From contig NZ_CP048834.1 in assembly GCF_012971745.1 (NCBI RefSeq), forward strand, positions 2,914,001 to 2,978,000: a stretch of 64,000 nucleotides of DNA, read 5' to 3'. Under the pieces are notes generated by a model. It was not told the DNA's origin. It did not search any database and saw nothing but the letters and a program-made list of their open reading frames with translations. Position numbers and translations under genes: made by a program. The DNA is from Starkeya sp. ORNL1. Lineage in GTDB: Bacteria > Pseudomonadota > Alphaproteobacteria > Rhizobiales > Xanthobacteraceae. Numbering within the stretch: the stretch's first letter is position 1; each line of letters opens with the position of its first letter. Positions 51,734-60,506 of this stretch are shown here, in pieces.

Positions 51734-53233
51734 TCAGGCCTGCGTGTCGTCCGGCGCGGCGGGCGCGCCCTGCGTCGCCTGCGCGTTGCCGGTGCGGGCC
51801 ACCTTGCGGGGGTCGATGTCGAGAATGATGCCGTCGGCATCGAACAGAGCGTTGATCCGCTTGATATCCGCGATCTGCGTCGCCGGGTCGTTGCCCCAGG
51901 AGGCGACGAATTGGTCGAAGGTCATGCGGCCGGAGCGCACCGCCAGGATGTCGGCGGTCATATCCTTGACCGGGTCGATCGGCTCGTTCGCCGGCGTGAT
52001 CCACTCGCACGGATAGCCACCCTCGCGGGCAGGCAGCTTGCCGGCGAGCACCGCCATCTCGACGAAGCGCCGCCACACCGGGGCGCAGAACATCGGGATG
52101 AACACCTGGTGCTGCATCTGCTCGGTGAGCCGGCGAAACTCGATCTTGCCGGCGCGCAGGCTGGAATAATTCGCCTGCCGCAGGTCGCCGGTCAGTTGGT
52201 CGTAAGTGATGCCAGCGCCGACGGCGATGGCCATCAGCGTGTGGATCATGAAGCTGTCGAACACCGGCGAGGCGGTCGGCTGTGCGAACGAGACCTGCTC
52301 GCCCGGCTGCATATAGTTGAGCATGCCGGGTTCGATGGTCTGCACCCGTTGACCGGCATCGTCGCCGGCGGAGGTGCCAACCGTGACTTTATCGCCCTCC
52401 GGATTGGTCACGAAGCCGGCGAAGCAGGCCTCGATCCGCGCCTTGACGATGGCCGCCTCGTGGAAGTCGGCAAGATCGCGCGACATCATCACCACGGGGG
52501 CGAAGGCGGTGACGCCGCGCACCTGGCCGGCGCGCTGCTTGCGGTAGAGATGCAGTATATCCGCGGCTTCGACCCGCACGCTCCGCAGCGAACGAAGCTG
52601 GCGGCGCTCGCCGGGGTGCTCGGGATAGAGCCAATAGGCACTGCGGCGGCCGATGGCGTCGAACTCGACGCCGAGAATGGTACGCGCGCCCTGCAGCGGG
52701 CCGTCGCGCGAGCTGTCGAGGTGATCCGCCTCGAGCATCTGCACTTGCAGCGGCACCGGAAGCCCATCGCTCGGCCGGCGCGGGCGGAAACGGGCCAGCA
52801 CCTCGCCGGCCTCGACCATTTCGCGCATGGCGATCGCCTGCAGGCCATAGAAATCGAGCTGGCCGTCGGCGTCGCAGGTATCGACGAACTGTCGCCACAA
52901 CGCGGCGACCTGCGCATTGGCGCGCTTGGAGCCCGTCTTCGGCACCGGGATGATGCCGGAACCGACGATATTGCCGGTGTGGATGTCGACCACGCGGGCA
53001 CAGTGCGGGTTGTTCCGCACCAGGCTGCGGGCGCGATTGCGTAATTCCACGTGCGCCGGGCCGATTTCGGCGTTCGCCGACGTGCCAGGCGCCTTGCCAT
53101 TGCCGCGGCGGCGCTTGGCGCCCTCATAGGAGCGCGTCGCGCCATCGATCAGGGTCAGCGCCGAGCGGGCGCGCACCCGGGCAAGCCCAGCCTGCGGCGC
53201 CACCCAGGAAACGAGGCGATCGAGCGGGTTCAT
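51734..53233 (-). CDS. Portal protein, lambda B family
   Basis: A 499-aa portal: MNPLDRLVSWVAPQAGLARV, RNRARSLVRNNPHCARVVDI (typical lambda-family start), VEAGEVLARFRPRR, TAFAPVVMMSRDLADFHEAA and GAGITYDQLTGDLRQANYSS. It forms the dodecameric DNA channel at the capsid vertex. Starts 4 nt after the gpW stop. Confidence 0.92.
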   Translation of the reverse strand: MNPLDRLVSWVAPQAGLARVRARSALTLIDGATRSYEGAKRRRGNGKAPGTSANAEIGPAHVELRNRARSLVRNNPHCARVVDIHTGNIVGSGIIPVPKTGSKRANAQVAALWRQFVDTCDADGQLDFYGLQAIAMREMVEAGEVLARFRPRRPSDGLPVPLQVQMLEADHLDSSRDGPLQGARTILGVEFDAIGRRSAYWLYPEHPGERRQLRSLRSVRVEAADILHLYRKQRAGQVRGVTAFAPVVMMSRDLADFHEAAIVKARIEACFAGFVTNPEGDKVTVGTSAGDDAGQRVQTIEPGMLNYMQPGEQVSFAQPTASPVFDSFMIHTLMAIAVGAGITYDQLTGDLRQANYSSLRAGKIEFRRLTEQMQHQVFIPMFCAPVWRRFVEMAVLAGKLPAREGGYPCEWITPANEPIDPVKDMTADILAVRSGRMTFDQFVASWGNDPATQIADIKRINALFDADGIILDIDPRKVARTGNAQATQGAPAAPDDTQA

Positions 53234-53237
53234 CGCC

Positions 53238-53447
53238 TCACCAGGTCCGGCAGGGAACAAGCACGACGCTGCGCGACGCGCCGGAGGCGGCCGCGCCGGA
53301 AACCTCGTTCCCCATCCGGGCAAGCTGGGCCCGCATCTCCGCCATGGAGAAGAATTCATGCGACTTGCCGTCGGAATAGGTGACCTTGCGCACGCCGGCG
53401 GCCATGGCAGCCTTCAGCCGGTCGATATCGGTCTGCGTGTATGCCAT
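53238..53447 (-). CDS. Head-tail joining protein, gpW family
   Basis: A 69-aa protein (MAYTQTDIDRLKAAMAAGVR, VTYSDGKSHEFFSMAEMRAQ) matching the lambda W domain in length and sequence. It sits between terminase and portal as in lambda. Begins one nucleotide after the terminase stop. Confidence 0.88.
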   Translation of the reverse strand: MAYTQTDIDRLKAAMAAGVRKVTYSDGKSHEFFSMAEMRAQLARMGNEVSGAAASGASRSVVLVPCRTW

Positions 53448-53448
53448 C

Positions 53449-55419
53449 TCATCCTCGATCGTGCCAGCTGCCGCCGCTGTGCGGGCGGGCAAAGCTGGGT
53501 GCGGCCGGAAGCACGGCCGGTGTCGGTACAGGCGTCAGCGGTTCGGGCGGAGCCGCCGGAAGTGGTCGCAGCAGAAGGTCCTCGAGGTCGCCTTGCACTT
53601 CCTCGGGGGGTTTCTCACGTTCGGCCTCTGCCTTGTCCCACACCGCATCCGGCAGATCGCGAAGTCCGAGCCGGTTGGCCGCGGTCTCTGCCTGCAGGTG
53701 CGTGTCGAGTTGCTCGTTGGCCTGGTTAGGGTCCTTCACCCATTCGTACTTGATGAAGCCGTCGCGCTTGCGCTTCGGCTTGCGATGCTCCGCCGTGATC
53801 TGGCGGAAGAATTCATCATCGAGGCCGCGCGGCAGGCCGATGAAGCCCCGCTCCAGCGGGTCCGTCTTGGCGAGGTTGCGGTACAGCGCCATTTTCAGGA
53901 CCGAGGACGCGAAATTATAGAACCGCGTCGAGTACCTCAGCTTGCGGCCGGCGCGGTCGGTCTCGCGCTTCACCCGCTCCAGCAGCGGGACGTGCTCCTC
54001 GTGACGGCCGCGCACCATAATGACGCGCGATGAGGCGTGGCGCTTAACCCAGGACCAGACATCCTCTGTCCAGGCGTTGCCGTCGATCGCCAGCAGGTCG
54101 ATGCCGAGGCGGCGGGTGACGCTGTTCGGCCAAGTCTGCTTCAGCAACCCGTCGAGCTTGTCCTGGCAACCGGTGGCGCTGATGTGGCCGGGTATCACGC
54201 CGGCATCGACGATCCAGCGCCGGCGCTCGCGGCCCCAGGCTACGGCCTGCCATTCGACGCGGTCGGACTGGCAGTCGACGCCGACGGTGACGAACAGTGC
54301 GCCCGCGGGCAGCGTACCCTTCGCGTAGGACGATTCCGCCGCCCGATCACGCAGCGTCTCCCATGGCACCGCCTCGCCGAGCCCTCGATAGGCGAGGCCG
54401 ACGGTGTCGTTGGTGAAGGTCTGCTCGGACGCTGGGTCGCCCTTGGCCTTCAGCCACTCGCGGGCGATGCGCTCCCAGCTCTGGAGATAGGAATAGGCGC
54501 TCCAGATGTAGAACGAGCGATGCTCGCGCTTGGCCGCCGGGTTGCGTGCCCGCCATTCCAGGCCGGCCAGCATCTGCGGGCGGTGATGTTCCTCGATTTC
54601 GACGCCGCAGTCGACGCACGTGAAGTGCGCAAGCTCCGGCTTGGCCTCGTTGAGGTCGGCCAGCATATTGTCCCATTCCAGCACCTGCATCACTGCGCAA
54701 TGCGGGCATGGGACGTATGGATATTCCTGACTTCCTGCCTCGAAATTGCGGGTAATCCGGCAACCCGGCATCACAAGTGGCGTCGAGACCTTGAAGATCT
54801 TCGCGAATTCATGGGCGCGAGATCGGCTGTCGGCTTGCGATTCCGGGTCGCCGGCGGCGTTCACCTCCCATTTCGCGAGGTCATCCTGCACCTGCCGGCG
54901 CATGGTAACCTGAGAAAGCGATGCCGGCGAGTTGGCGCCGGATATCTGGATGGCGCCGCGGCCGTCCCGGCGTTCCTTGTAGAGTACCGAATCCGAGCCA
55001 TCTCGCGACTTGGAGTCGAACACGCCGGCGAGGCACGTCGTGCCGCGCAAGAACGGCGACAACTTCATCTTTGACCAGCGGGCGGCATTGTCCGCAGTCG
55101 GGTGGACGTAGAGCACATCGCCCGGGTCCATCGACAGCGAGCCGCCGACGAAGATGTTGGCGAGTACCGTGCCGCCAAGCTGCGCTGATTTCACCAGCGA
55201 GACGGTGCGACAGGGGTCATCCGGACCGAGCGCCCGCAGGATCTCGTCGAAATAGCCGAATAGCGCCCGGTTGTACGGGCCGGAGAACTGGCTCTCGCGC
55301 TCCGAGAACACGATATTGCGCTCGGCCCACGCTAGATAGTCGACTGGCGGCGGCGGCTCCAGCACGTCAGCCATGGCGCATGCCGCAAGGTGCGCCGCAT
55401 TGGCGAGGTGGATCAACAT
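53449..55419 (-). CDS. Terminase large subunit, GpA family
   Basis: A 656-aa packaging motor of the lambda A type. Seen: VDYLAWAERNIVFSERESQF, the ATP-site TVSLVKSAQLGGTVLANIFV, a Cys pair VPCPHCAVMQVLEWDNM and FTCVDCGVEIEEHH, TVGVDCQSDRVEWQAVAWGR (nuclease acidic motif) and IDLLAIDGNAWTEDV. It cuts concatemers at cos and pumps DNA into proheads. Confidence 0.93.
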   Translation of the reverse strand: MLIHLANAAHLAACAMADVLEPPPPVDYLAWAERNIVFSERESQFSGPYNRALFGYFDEILRALGPDDPCRTVSLVKSAQLGGTVLANIFVGGSLSMDPGDVLYVHPTADNAARWSKMKLSPFLRGTTCLAGVFDSKSRDGSDSVLYKERRDGRGAIQISGANSPASLSQVTMRRQVQDDLAKWEVNAAGDPESQADSRSRAHEFAKIFKVSTPLVMPGCRITRNFEAGSQEYPYVPCPHCAVMQVLEWDNMLADLNEAKPELAHFTCVDCGVEIEEHHRPQMLAGLEWRARNPAAKREHRSFYIWSAYSYLQSWERIAREWLKAKGDPASEQTFTNDTVGLAYRGLGEAVPWETLRDRAAESSYAKGTLPAGALFVTVGVDCQSDRVEWQAVAWGRERRRWIVDAGVIPGHISATGCQDKLDGLLKQTWPNSVTRRLGIDLLAIDGNAWTEDVWSWVKRHASSRVIMVRGRHEEHVPLLERVKRETDRAGRKLRYSTRFYNFASSVLKMALYRNLAKTDPLERGFIGLPRGLDDEFFRQITAEHRKPKRKRDGFIKYEWVKDPNQANEQLDTHLQAETAANRLGLRDLPDAVWDKAEAEREKPPEEVQGDLEDLLLRPLPAAPPEPLTPVPTPAVLPAAPSFARPHSGGSWHDRG

Positions 55420-55431
55420 GCTGCCTTCCGG

Positions 55432-56070
55432 TCAGGTCGTGCCCGGCTCCGTCGCCTCCGGCTCGTCGGTGACACCGGCGATGTCATCGAGGACGTCGGC
55501 CGGCAGCGTCTCCATGCGTTTGCGAGCGGATAGCGAAGCGCGCTCACGCACCCCGCGCATCTCGCCGCGCAGTAGGTGCAGCACGTCGCGCTGCGGGATC
55601 TGGAAGCGAGCGGCGACGGCGGTCGCGAAGTCCGGCAGCGCACCTTCGAACACGTTCAACATGGCGGCCACCAGGCCGGCCATCTGCTCGGCGGCGTCAC
55701 GCGTGCGGACATAGGCGCCGCGCCGGGCCAACTCCTTTTCGGCGGCGTCGCGGTTGCGGAACTCGATTTCCCGCAGCCGCTCGCGCTTGATCCGCTCCTC
55801 GACCGGGTCACCGACAGGTGGCGGCGGCGAGCTGGCGATCGGCGCCGGCGCGGCGACCAGATTGGTATCCAGCCCGTTGCCGAAGCGCTGGCCGATGTCG
55901 ATTTTCTGCCGGAGCTGCGCCATGGCGACCACAACGCGGATCTTCGCCGAGCGCCCCTCGCCGACGATGGCTTCGCCGGCAATCTTGCCCTCCGATATCC
56001 ACTGCGAAACACGCCCGGCCGAGACGTTTGCGAGAGCGGCGAACTGGCCCTTGGAGACCACCTCGTCCAT
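55432..56070 (-). CDS. Terminase small subunit (Nu1-like)
   Basis: A 212-aa protein with an N-terminal winged HTH (SKGQFAALANVSAGRVSQWI), a long charged helix (EERIKRERLREIEFRNRDAA) and a C-terminal helical domain. It would bind cos and bring the large subunit to DNA. It starts just left of the repeat-rich noncoding region proposed as cos. Confidence 0.85.
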   Translation of the reverse strand: MDEVVSKGQFAALANVSAGRVSQWISEGKIAGEAIVGEGRSAKIRVVVAMAQLRQKIDIGQRFGNGLDTNLVAAPAPIASSPPPPVGDPVEERIKRERLREIEFRNRDAAEKELARRGAYVRTRDAAEQMAGLVAAMLNVFEGALPDFATAVAARFQIPQRDVLHLLRGEMRGVRERASLSARKRMETLPADVLDDIAGVTDEPEATEPGTT

Positions 56071-56345
56071 CTCTTTAGCCCCTGGACTTTAGGTCGTCTT
56101 TAGTTGTTTAGGCTTCCGAATTCCGGTTCCACTAGCAAACCCAAGCACTATCGCCGCCCGCATACGTATGGGGGCCGGGAAGGACCCGGATTTTTTACGG
56201 ACCTGACTTTCAGGTCGTTTGCCCACTTAGGTGAATACCTAAGAGTTAGAACGCCTTGGATTGAATTAGGCAGGCTTGAATATCCACCCCGGCGCGGTGG
56301 AATAAGGGGCACATAGCCGGCTTCATCAACTGACCGAAATGAAAA
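56071..56345. other. Repeat-rich noncoding region, candidate cos/terminase-binding site
   Basis: An AT-rich gap upstream of the terminase genes. It holds CTTTAG three times (56073, 56087, 56098) and GTTTAG (56106), the palindrome CATACGTATG (56161-56170), ACCTGA-ctt-TCAGGT (56201-56215), CTTAGGT-gaat-ACCTAAG (56226-56243) and a CCGGG/CCCGG hairpin followed by TTTTTT (56175-56196). In lambda the cos site with its Nu1 binding repeats lies at this place. Confidence 0.5.
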
Positions 56346-56372
56346 TGCCCGGCAGCGTCTCCGCTCCGGGCA
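56346..56372 (-). terminator. Terminator of the early/middle transcript
   Basis: TGCCCGG (56346-56352) pairs with CCGGGCA (56366-56372) and an inner AGCG/CGCT stem extends it (one bulged C). On the minus strand TTTTCATTT follows. It would end transcripts running through the gene at 56429 before the packaging genes. Confidence 0.75.
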
Positions 56373-56428
56373 CAACTTCGACAATCCCATTTCGTGCGCT
56401 CAGATGTAGTTTGATTTGGCAAAGAGCG

Positions 56429-57076
56429 TCAAGGATTGGAATAGACAATCCGGACTTCTTTTTCGTCATGTCCCCAGGAAGGGCGCTCAGTGCGGCTCCC
56501 ACGCACGCTGCGAGGCACGTCGTCAGTCATCCTCCACAGCTGTGCAAGAGCCGACAAGCCTATTTGCAAAGCCGGCAACTGAGCCCGATCGAGGGTGCGA
56601 TCGAGGATGACAACAGCCTCCATCACGAGGAACGAACTGCGTGGGATCGCACGCAGAGCTGCCCCGTGCTGTGTGAGCACCCGCGCGCGCTTTTCCTCGT
56701 CCGTCTCGGGCCGCTCGCACTTGCCCGATTCCCCGCTCCGCCAATCATCCGGCCCGACGTTGTTCGCCACCATCTGTCCAAGCGCCGAGCCCGATGTGAC
56801 AGGCGACGCGAGGAAGCGGCGATACTCAGCGACGATCCCACGCCAGCGCTCGCCCGCCCCGCACTGCGGCTCGCTGATATGGCCAGCAAGGTGCAGGCGC
56901 CCGAGCTCACTCTCGGCGCGCTGGTCGAGCCGCCTCGCCTCTGGCAACCAGGCGCGATGCGGCTGCATCATCGCGAGATCGCGTTCGCCACGTTCAAGGA
57001 TCGCCGACATCGAGCGCGACAGCTGACCCGACGCCGTGCGGTTTCCCGCCTTCCTCTTTCGACCCTTCTTCGCCAT
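56429..57076 (-). CDS. Phage hypothetical protein
   Basis: A 215-aa basic protein (MAKKGRKRKAGNRTASGQLS, then RLDQRAESELGRLHLAGHIS, and WRGIVAEYRRFLASP). Helical and charged, suggesting nucleic-acid contact. It follows the initiator-like gene by 13 nt and is closed by a terminator. No family recognised. Confidence 0.65.
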   Translation of the reverse strand: MAKKGRKRKAGNRTASGQLSRSMSAILERGERDLAMMQPHRAWLPEARRLDQRAESELGRLHLAGHISEPQCGAGERWRGIVAEYRRFLASPVTSGSALGQMVANNVGPDDWRSGESGKCERPETDEEKRARVLTQHGAALRAIPRSSFLVMEAVVILDRTLDRAQLPALQIGLSALAQLWRMTDDVPRSVRGSRTERPSWGHDEKEVRIVYSNP

Positions 57077-57089
57077 GTCCCTCGCCTCC

Positions 57090-58130
57090 TCAAATCCCGC
57101 CTGCCAGCACGTCGTGATCGTCCGCGGTCATGCCGCGCGGCGGGTCGGTGCTGGCAGCGTCGGCCCTCGGCGGATAGCGGCGCGGGAAGGTGCGGCCCTT
57201 GTGCTCGCTCTGCACCCAGCCGCCATCATTGCTGCGCACCAGCTCGTGCCGGCCCATGGTAAAGCGATGCCCGAAGCCGGCTTGCCGATAAGCCGCCTGC
57301 CATGCCGCCCAGGCATCCGAGCCTTCCGCGACGAACACCCAATCGGCGCGATCGGTGCCGCACATCGCCCACTGCACCGCCCGCTTCACCGGATCGTCCT
57401 CAGCAGGGCGCGTCACCGGCTCGGCCTTGGCCGGCTGGCCGAGGAAGGGTTTCCAGCGGCGATCGTTCAGATAGGCCGGTGGATCGCACTTGCGCCGCTT
57501 GCTGCTGCGGCAGTGGTCGAGGTAGCGCGGCGCGCCAGCAATGGCCTCGGCCCGCTCGACGGCGGACAGCCGTGCCCAGGCCGATCTGGTTCGGCTTCGG
57601 CTGAAGGCCGGATCCGGGTCATAGGCGGCGATGAACACGTCGAGCTGCGTGTCCGGCACCGCTTCACTTTCCGATCCATGATCCGCCTTCCCCGCTCCGC
57701 CCCCCTCGGGGGCCATGGGGGTTTCTTCTATTGACGGTTCAATTGACGGTTCCTGTGTTGTCACAGCTGACAAGGGGGCCTCGTCACGGGTGACAAGGGG
57801 GGCCTCGTCAGATTGACGAGGGGGGCCCTTGTCAATCTGACAAGGGGGGGTGCCCTTTTGCGCAGAGATCAGCAGGCGGATCATGTCGCTGGTGCGCCCG
57901 CCATTCGGCCCGATCCGCGGCGTCCGCTCGATCATCCCGGCGCTCTCAAGGTCGGCCAGGCGGCGCGAGACGGTCTCCGGGCTCTGCACGCTGCGCTCGG
58001 CCAGCATGCGCCGGCTCGGCCAGCAGCAATGCTCCTCGTCCGCATAGTCGGCGAGCGCCATCAGCACCAGCTTGGCGCCCGGCGCCAGCGAGGTGATCCG
58101 CCACGCCCAATAGGAGGCTTCGACACTCAT
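57090..58130 (-). CDS. Replication initiator-like winged-HTH protein (lambda O-like organisation)
   Basis: A 346-aa protein with an N-terminal winged helix (KLVLMALADYADEEHCCWPS, RRMLAERSVQSPETVSRRLA, SAGMIERTPR; residues ~17-75), a repetitive linker (GPPRQSDEAPLVTRDEAPLS, residues ~95-125) and a C-terminal domain rich in Trp/Arg (RYLDHCRSSKRRKCDPPAYL, then WQAAYRQAGFGHRFTMGRHE). The linker-coding DNA is made of four dyad repeats, as in origins lying inside lambda-type O genes. ATG 58130 was chosen over the longer frame. Helicase-loading partner not identified. Confidence 0.75.
   Translation of the reverse strand: MSVEASYWAWRITSLAPGAKLVLMALADYADEEHCCWPSRRMLAERSVQSPETVSRRLADLESAGMIERTPRIGPNGGRTSDMIRLLISAQKGTPPCQIDKGPPRQSDEAPLVTRDEAPLSAVTTQEPSIEPSIEETPMAPEGGGAGKADHGSESEAVPDTQLDVFIAAYDPDPAFSRSRTRSAWARLSAVERAEAIAGAPRYLDHCRSSKRRKCDPPAYLNDRRWKPFLGQPAKAEPVTRPAEDDPVKRAVQWAMCGTDRADWVFVAEGSDAWAAWQAAYRQAGFGHRFTMGRHELVRSNDGGWVQSEHKGRTFPRRYPPRADAASTDPPRGMTADDHDVLAGGI
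57758..57844. repeat. Four iteron-like dyads inside the initiator gene (candidate origin)
   Basis: TTGTCA-cagc-TGACAA (57758-57773), CTCGTCA-cggg-TGACAAG (57780-57797), CTCGTCA-gat-TGACGAG (57804-57820) and CTTGTCA-atc-TGACAAG (57828-57844) are spaced 22-24 bp and separated by G-rich tracts. Immediately to the left, ATTGACGGTTC occurs twice in AT-richer sequence (57730-57752), which could be the unwinding element. Confidence 0.65.
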
Positions 58131-58306
58131 GCCGGCCTCCCCATCGCACACATCAAATGACCACGCGTGTAAGCGTAGGCCGTGCAACTGTCGCCACTGT
58201 GGGAGGTGGGTAGATCAACCCCGCACGCTTTCCGCCTATTGCGCCGCCCGGTTAACCCGACCCCGGGCGGCGCATTCAGCCGCGAAACTTTTCGGGAGGT
58301 ATCGCG
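58131..58306. promoter_or_regulatory. Divergent early intergenic region
   Basis: A 176-bp gap between the initiator-like gene (minus) and the small plus-strand gene. It probably contains early promoters or operators; no clear pair of boxes could be assigned by eye. Confidence 0.4.
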
Positions 58307-58573
58307 TTGTTGGGCGGCATGGAACGAGATCAGCACCCGAACTGGCACATGGAGCTCAGCGCGCCGATCGTGCTGAACGATGGCACGACGCTGCGGACGC
58401 TGCGCGAAAGCTATGAGCTGCTGAACGCGCGTTTCGACGGGAAGCGAAACCGCCTCGTGCTCGACGCCACCATAATGACGCTGGCGGACGCGGCGGAAAG
58501 CGGCAACCGCGATGAGATCTACGACGCGACGCGACTGCTCGATCTGCTGTTGACCGGCGAAAAGCTCAAGTAG
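58307..58573 (+). CDS. Small phage early protein
   Basis: An 88-aa protein. GGAGG 7 nt before TTG 58307 supports a TTG start; ATG 58319 would shorten it by four residues. Sequence: a strand region (LSAPIVLNDGTTLRTLRESY) and helices (ATIMTLADAAESGNRDEIYD, ATRLLDLLLTGEKLK). It runs against the neighbouring genes, so it may be a regulatory protein. No family recognised. Confidence 0.6.
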   Translation: MLGGMERDQHPNWHMELSAPIVLNDGTTLRTLRESYELLNARFDGKRNRLVLDATIMTLADAAESGNRDEIYDATRLLDLLLTGEKLK

Positions 58574-58590
58574 CAAACGTTGATGGAACC

Positions 58591-60372
58591 TCACGCAAGA
58601 GCTCCATCGAACAGCGGAGCCGACATGATCGGCGCGTGCGTTGCGCGGGCGGCTGGCCTCCCCTTCGGCGCCTCATCTTCCAGTCCAAGGCAATTCGCCC
58701 GCACCAGGGCCTTGGCCATGTACGGCGACACGCTGTTGCCGACCATGCGTTTCTGCGCCTCGCCGGTGAACGGCTGACCGTCATAGCCGTGCTCGATGAT
58801 GTAGCTGTCGGGGAAGCCCTGCGCGCGGAACAGCTCGCGCGAGGTGAGCATGCGCATGCCGATGTCGGCCAGCACAAAGGGCTCGCCGCGGATTGGCACG
58901 ATGACGAGACCGAACCGGTCGCGCGTCGTTATCGTGTGCAACGGCTCCTTGAGGCGCGGATCCTGATCAACCCCATAGTATTTCATCAGGAAGGCGCGCA
59001 CCTCGGCGACATGCCCGCCGCCGGCGCAGATGGTCGGTGCCGGCGCATCGACATCGGCCGCACGTCGGTCGCTGCCCTTCAGGTTCAGCAGGCCGGCCGA
59101 AACGACGGCCTGCGTGCAGGCTTTGCCGACGATGGTCGACACTGGCTCGCGCGCATCGTGGCCAACCATGTCGGTGTTGTGCTGCGCGAGGAACGCAGCA
59201 ACGATCTGGTCGGTGTCCTTCCGGCTGGCCGTGATGGTGTGCAGCGGCGCGTCGAGAGGGCGTGAGGCTCCGCCCTGCTGCCCATAGCTGGAAAAGGGCA
59301 TCAGCACCGGCTCGACCACACCGAAGGGGGCAGCACCGCCTGGCCGCTTGATGAAGCTGTTCGCCGTCACCGTATGGAACGGCTCGCGCAGATCGTGGCC
59401 GGTCGCGCCGGTGTGGAATTTCGTGACGAAAGGGGCGACGAGCCCGGGCGTGGCCTTTGTGGAGACGGTGCGGAGCGGCTCGCTCAACCGATTTGCGCTC
59501 GATCGCGAGTGCATCTCGACAATGTACGGATCGGCCGCATCGAGCACATAGCGCTTCACCCCCTTGGCGATGCGCGCCATCGTCGCCTCGGCCAGCGGGC
59601 GCTTGGCCGCGATGCCGAAATCGCGCTTGATCTCCGCCGATGTGGCGAAAATCGACGGACACCGCAGCGACCAATCAATGATCTCCGCCGCGGTCCGCCA
59701 GGGCTTCTTGCGCCCGCCGATCACGTCGGGATCGGTCGGCGCGCCGTGCGTCGGCTTGGGCCACACGATCTTGCGCCCGTCGCGCCGGGCGATCAGGAAC
59801 AGCCGCTTGCGCACCGTCGGCGCGCCGAAGTCGCAGGCGCGCAGCTCGCGCCATTCCACCTTGTAGCCGAGCCTCCGCAGCTCGCTCACCCAGCGGTCGA
59901 AGGTCTGCCCGCGCCGTTCCGGGCACGGCACCATGAAGGGATTGCCTTCGGCATCGAGCACCGGGCGCCCCTCGGCGTCGGTCTTCTGCACCAGCGGCCC
60001 CCAGTCACGGAACTCCTCGACATTCTCCAGCAGGATCACCTTGGGCCGCGCGCGCTTCGCCCACAGCACCACCACCCACGCCAGGTCGCGGATCGAGCGC
60101 TTCAGCGGGCGCCCGCCCTTGGCCTTGCTGTGGTGCTTGCAGTCGGGCGATGCCCACAGCAGATCCACAGGTCGTCCGGCGCACACCTCGTCGGGATCCA
60201 CCTGCCAGATGTTGGAATTCAGGTGCCGTGTCGCGGGGTGGTTCACCGCGTGCATGGATAGCGCCTCGGCATCGTGATTGATCGCGATGTCGGGCGAGCG
60301 TCCAAGCGCCCATTCGATCCCGGTGGATGCCCCGCCGCCGCCGGCGAAGCTGTCGATGATGAGGCCTGTCAT
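58591..60372 (-). CDS. DNA (cytosine-5) methyltransferase, phage-type with repeated recognition region
   Basis: A 593-aa C5 methylase. Motif I IIDSFAGGGGASTGIEWALG, motif IV LLWASPDCKHHSKAKGGRP (PC pair replaced by PDC), motif VI VILLENVEEF, motif VIII-like GAPTVRKRLFLIARR, and motif IX/X at the end (RMLTSRELFRAQGFPDSYII, GNSVSPYMAKALVRANCL). Between VIII and IX, ~250 residues contain six repeats of the form EPL.T[IV]T......GLV..F. It probably protects phage DNA from host restriction. No cognate endonuclease is adjacent, although an HNH protein lies 1.3 kb away. Confidence 0.9.
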   Translation of the reverse strand: MTGLIIDSFAGGGGASTGIEWALGRSPDIAINHDAEALSMHAVNHPATRHLNSNIWQVDPDEVCAGRPVDLLWASPDCKHHSKAKGGRPLKRSIRDLAWVVVLWAKRARPKVILLENVEEFRDWGPLVQKTDAEGRPVLDAEGNPFMVPCPERRGQTFDRWVSELRRLGYKVEWRELRACDFGAPTVRKRLFLIARRDGRKIVWPKPTHGAPTDPDVIGGRKKPWRTAAEIIDWSLRCPSIFATSAEIKRDFGIAAKRPLAEATMARIAKGVKRYVLDAADPYIVEMHSRSSANRLSEPLRTVSTKATPGLVAPFVTKFHTGATGHDLREPFHTVTANSFIKRPGGAAPFGVVEPVLMPFSSYGQQGGASRPLDAPLHTITASRKDTDQIVAAFLAQHNTDMVGHDAREPVSTIVGKACTQAVVSAGLLNLKGSDRRAADVDAPAPTICAGGGHVAEVRAFLMKYYGVDQDPRLKEPLHTITTRDRFGLVIVPIRGEPFVLADIGMRMLTSRELFRAQGFPDSYIIEHGYDGQPFTGEAQKRMVGNSVSPYMAKALVRANCLGLEDEAPKGRPAARATHAPIMSAPLFDGALA

Positions 60373-60506
60373 GCCGCAACGCTCTCTGCGGCGGAACCAG
60401 CGCGACTGCGAAGCCTCTCCGAGCAATTCGTGGTTGCATAACATCCGTACGCTATGTCATTTGCTGCACCATATCCGCGCTTAGCGCATGCTGAGGAGTT
60501 GGCAAT

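Noticed and set aside
54037..55074. 345-codon plus-strand frame
   Set aside because: Antisense to the large terminase gene; low-complexity Arg/Ala/Gly sequence.
57758..57844. CRISPR-like array
   Set aside because: Spacing of ~24 bp and G-rich identical gaps, not unique spacers; lies inside a coding frame and fits iterons.
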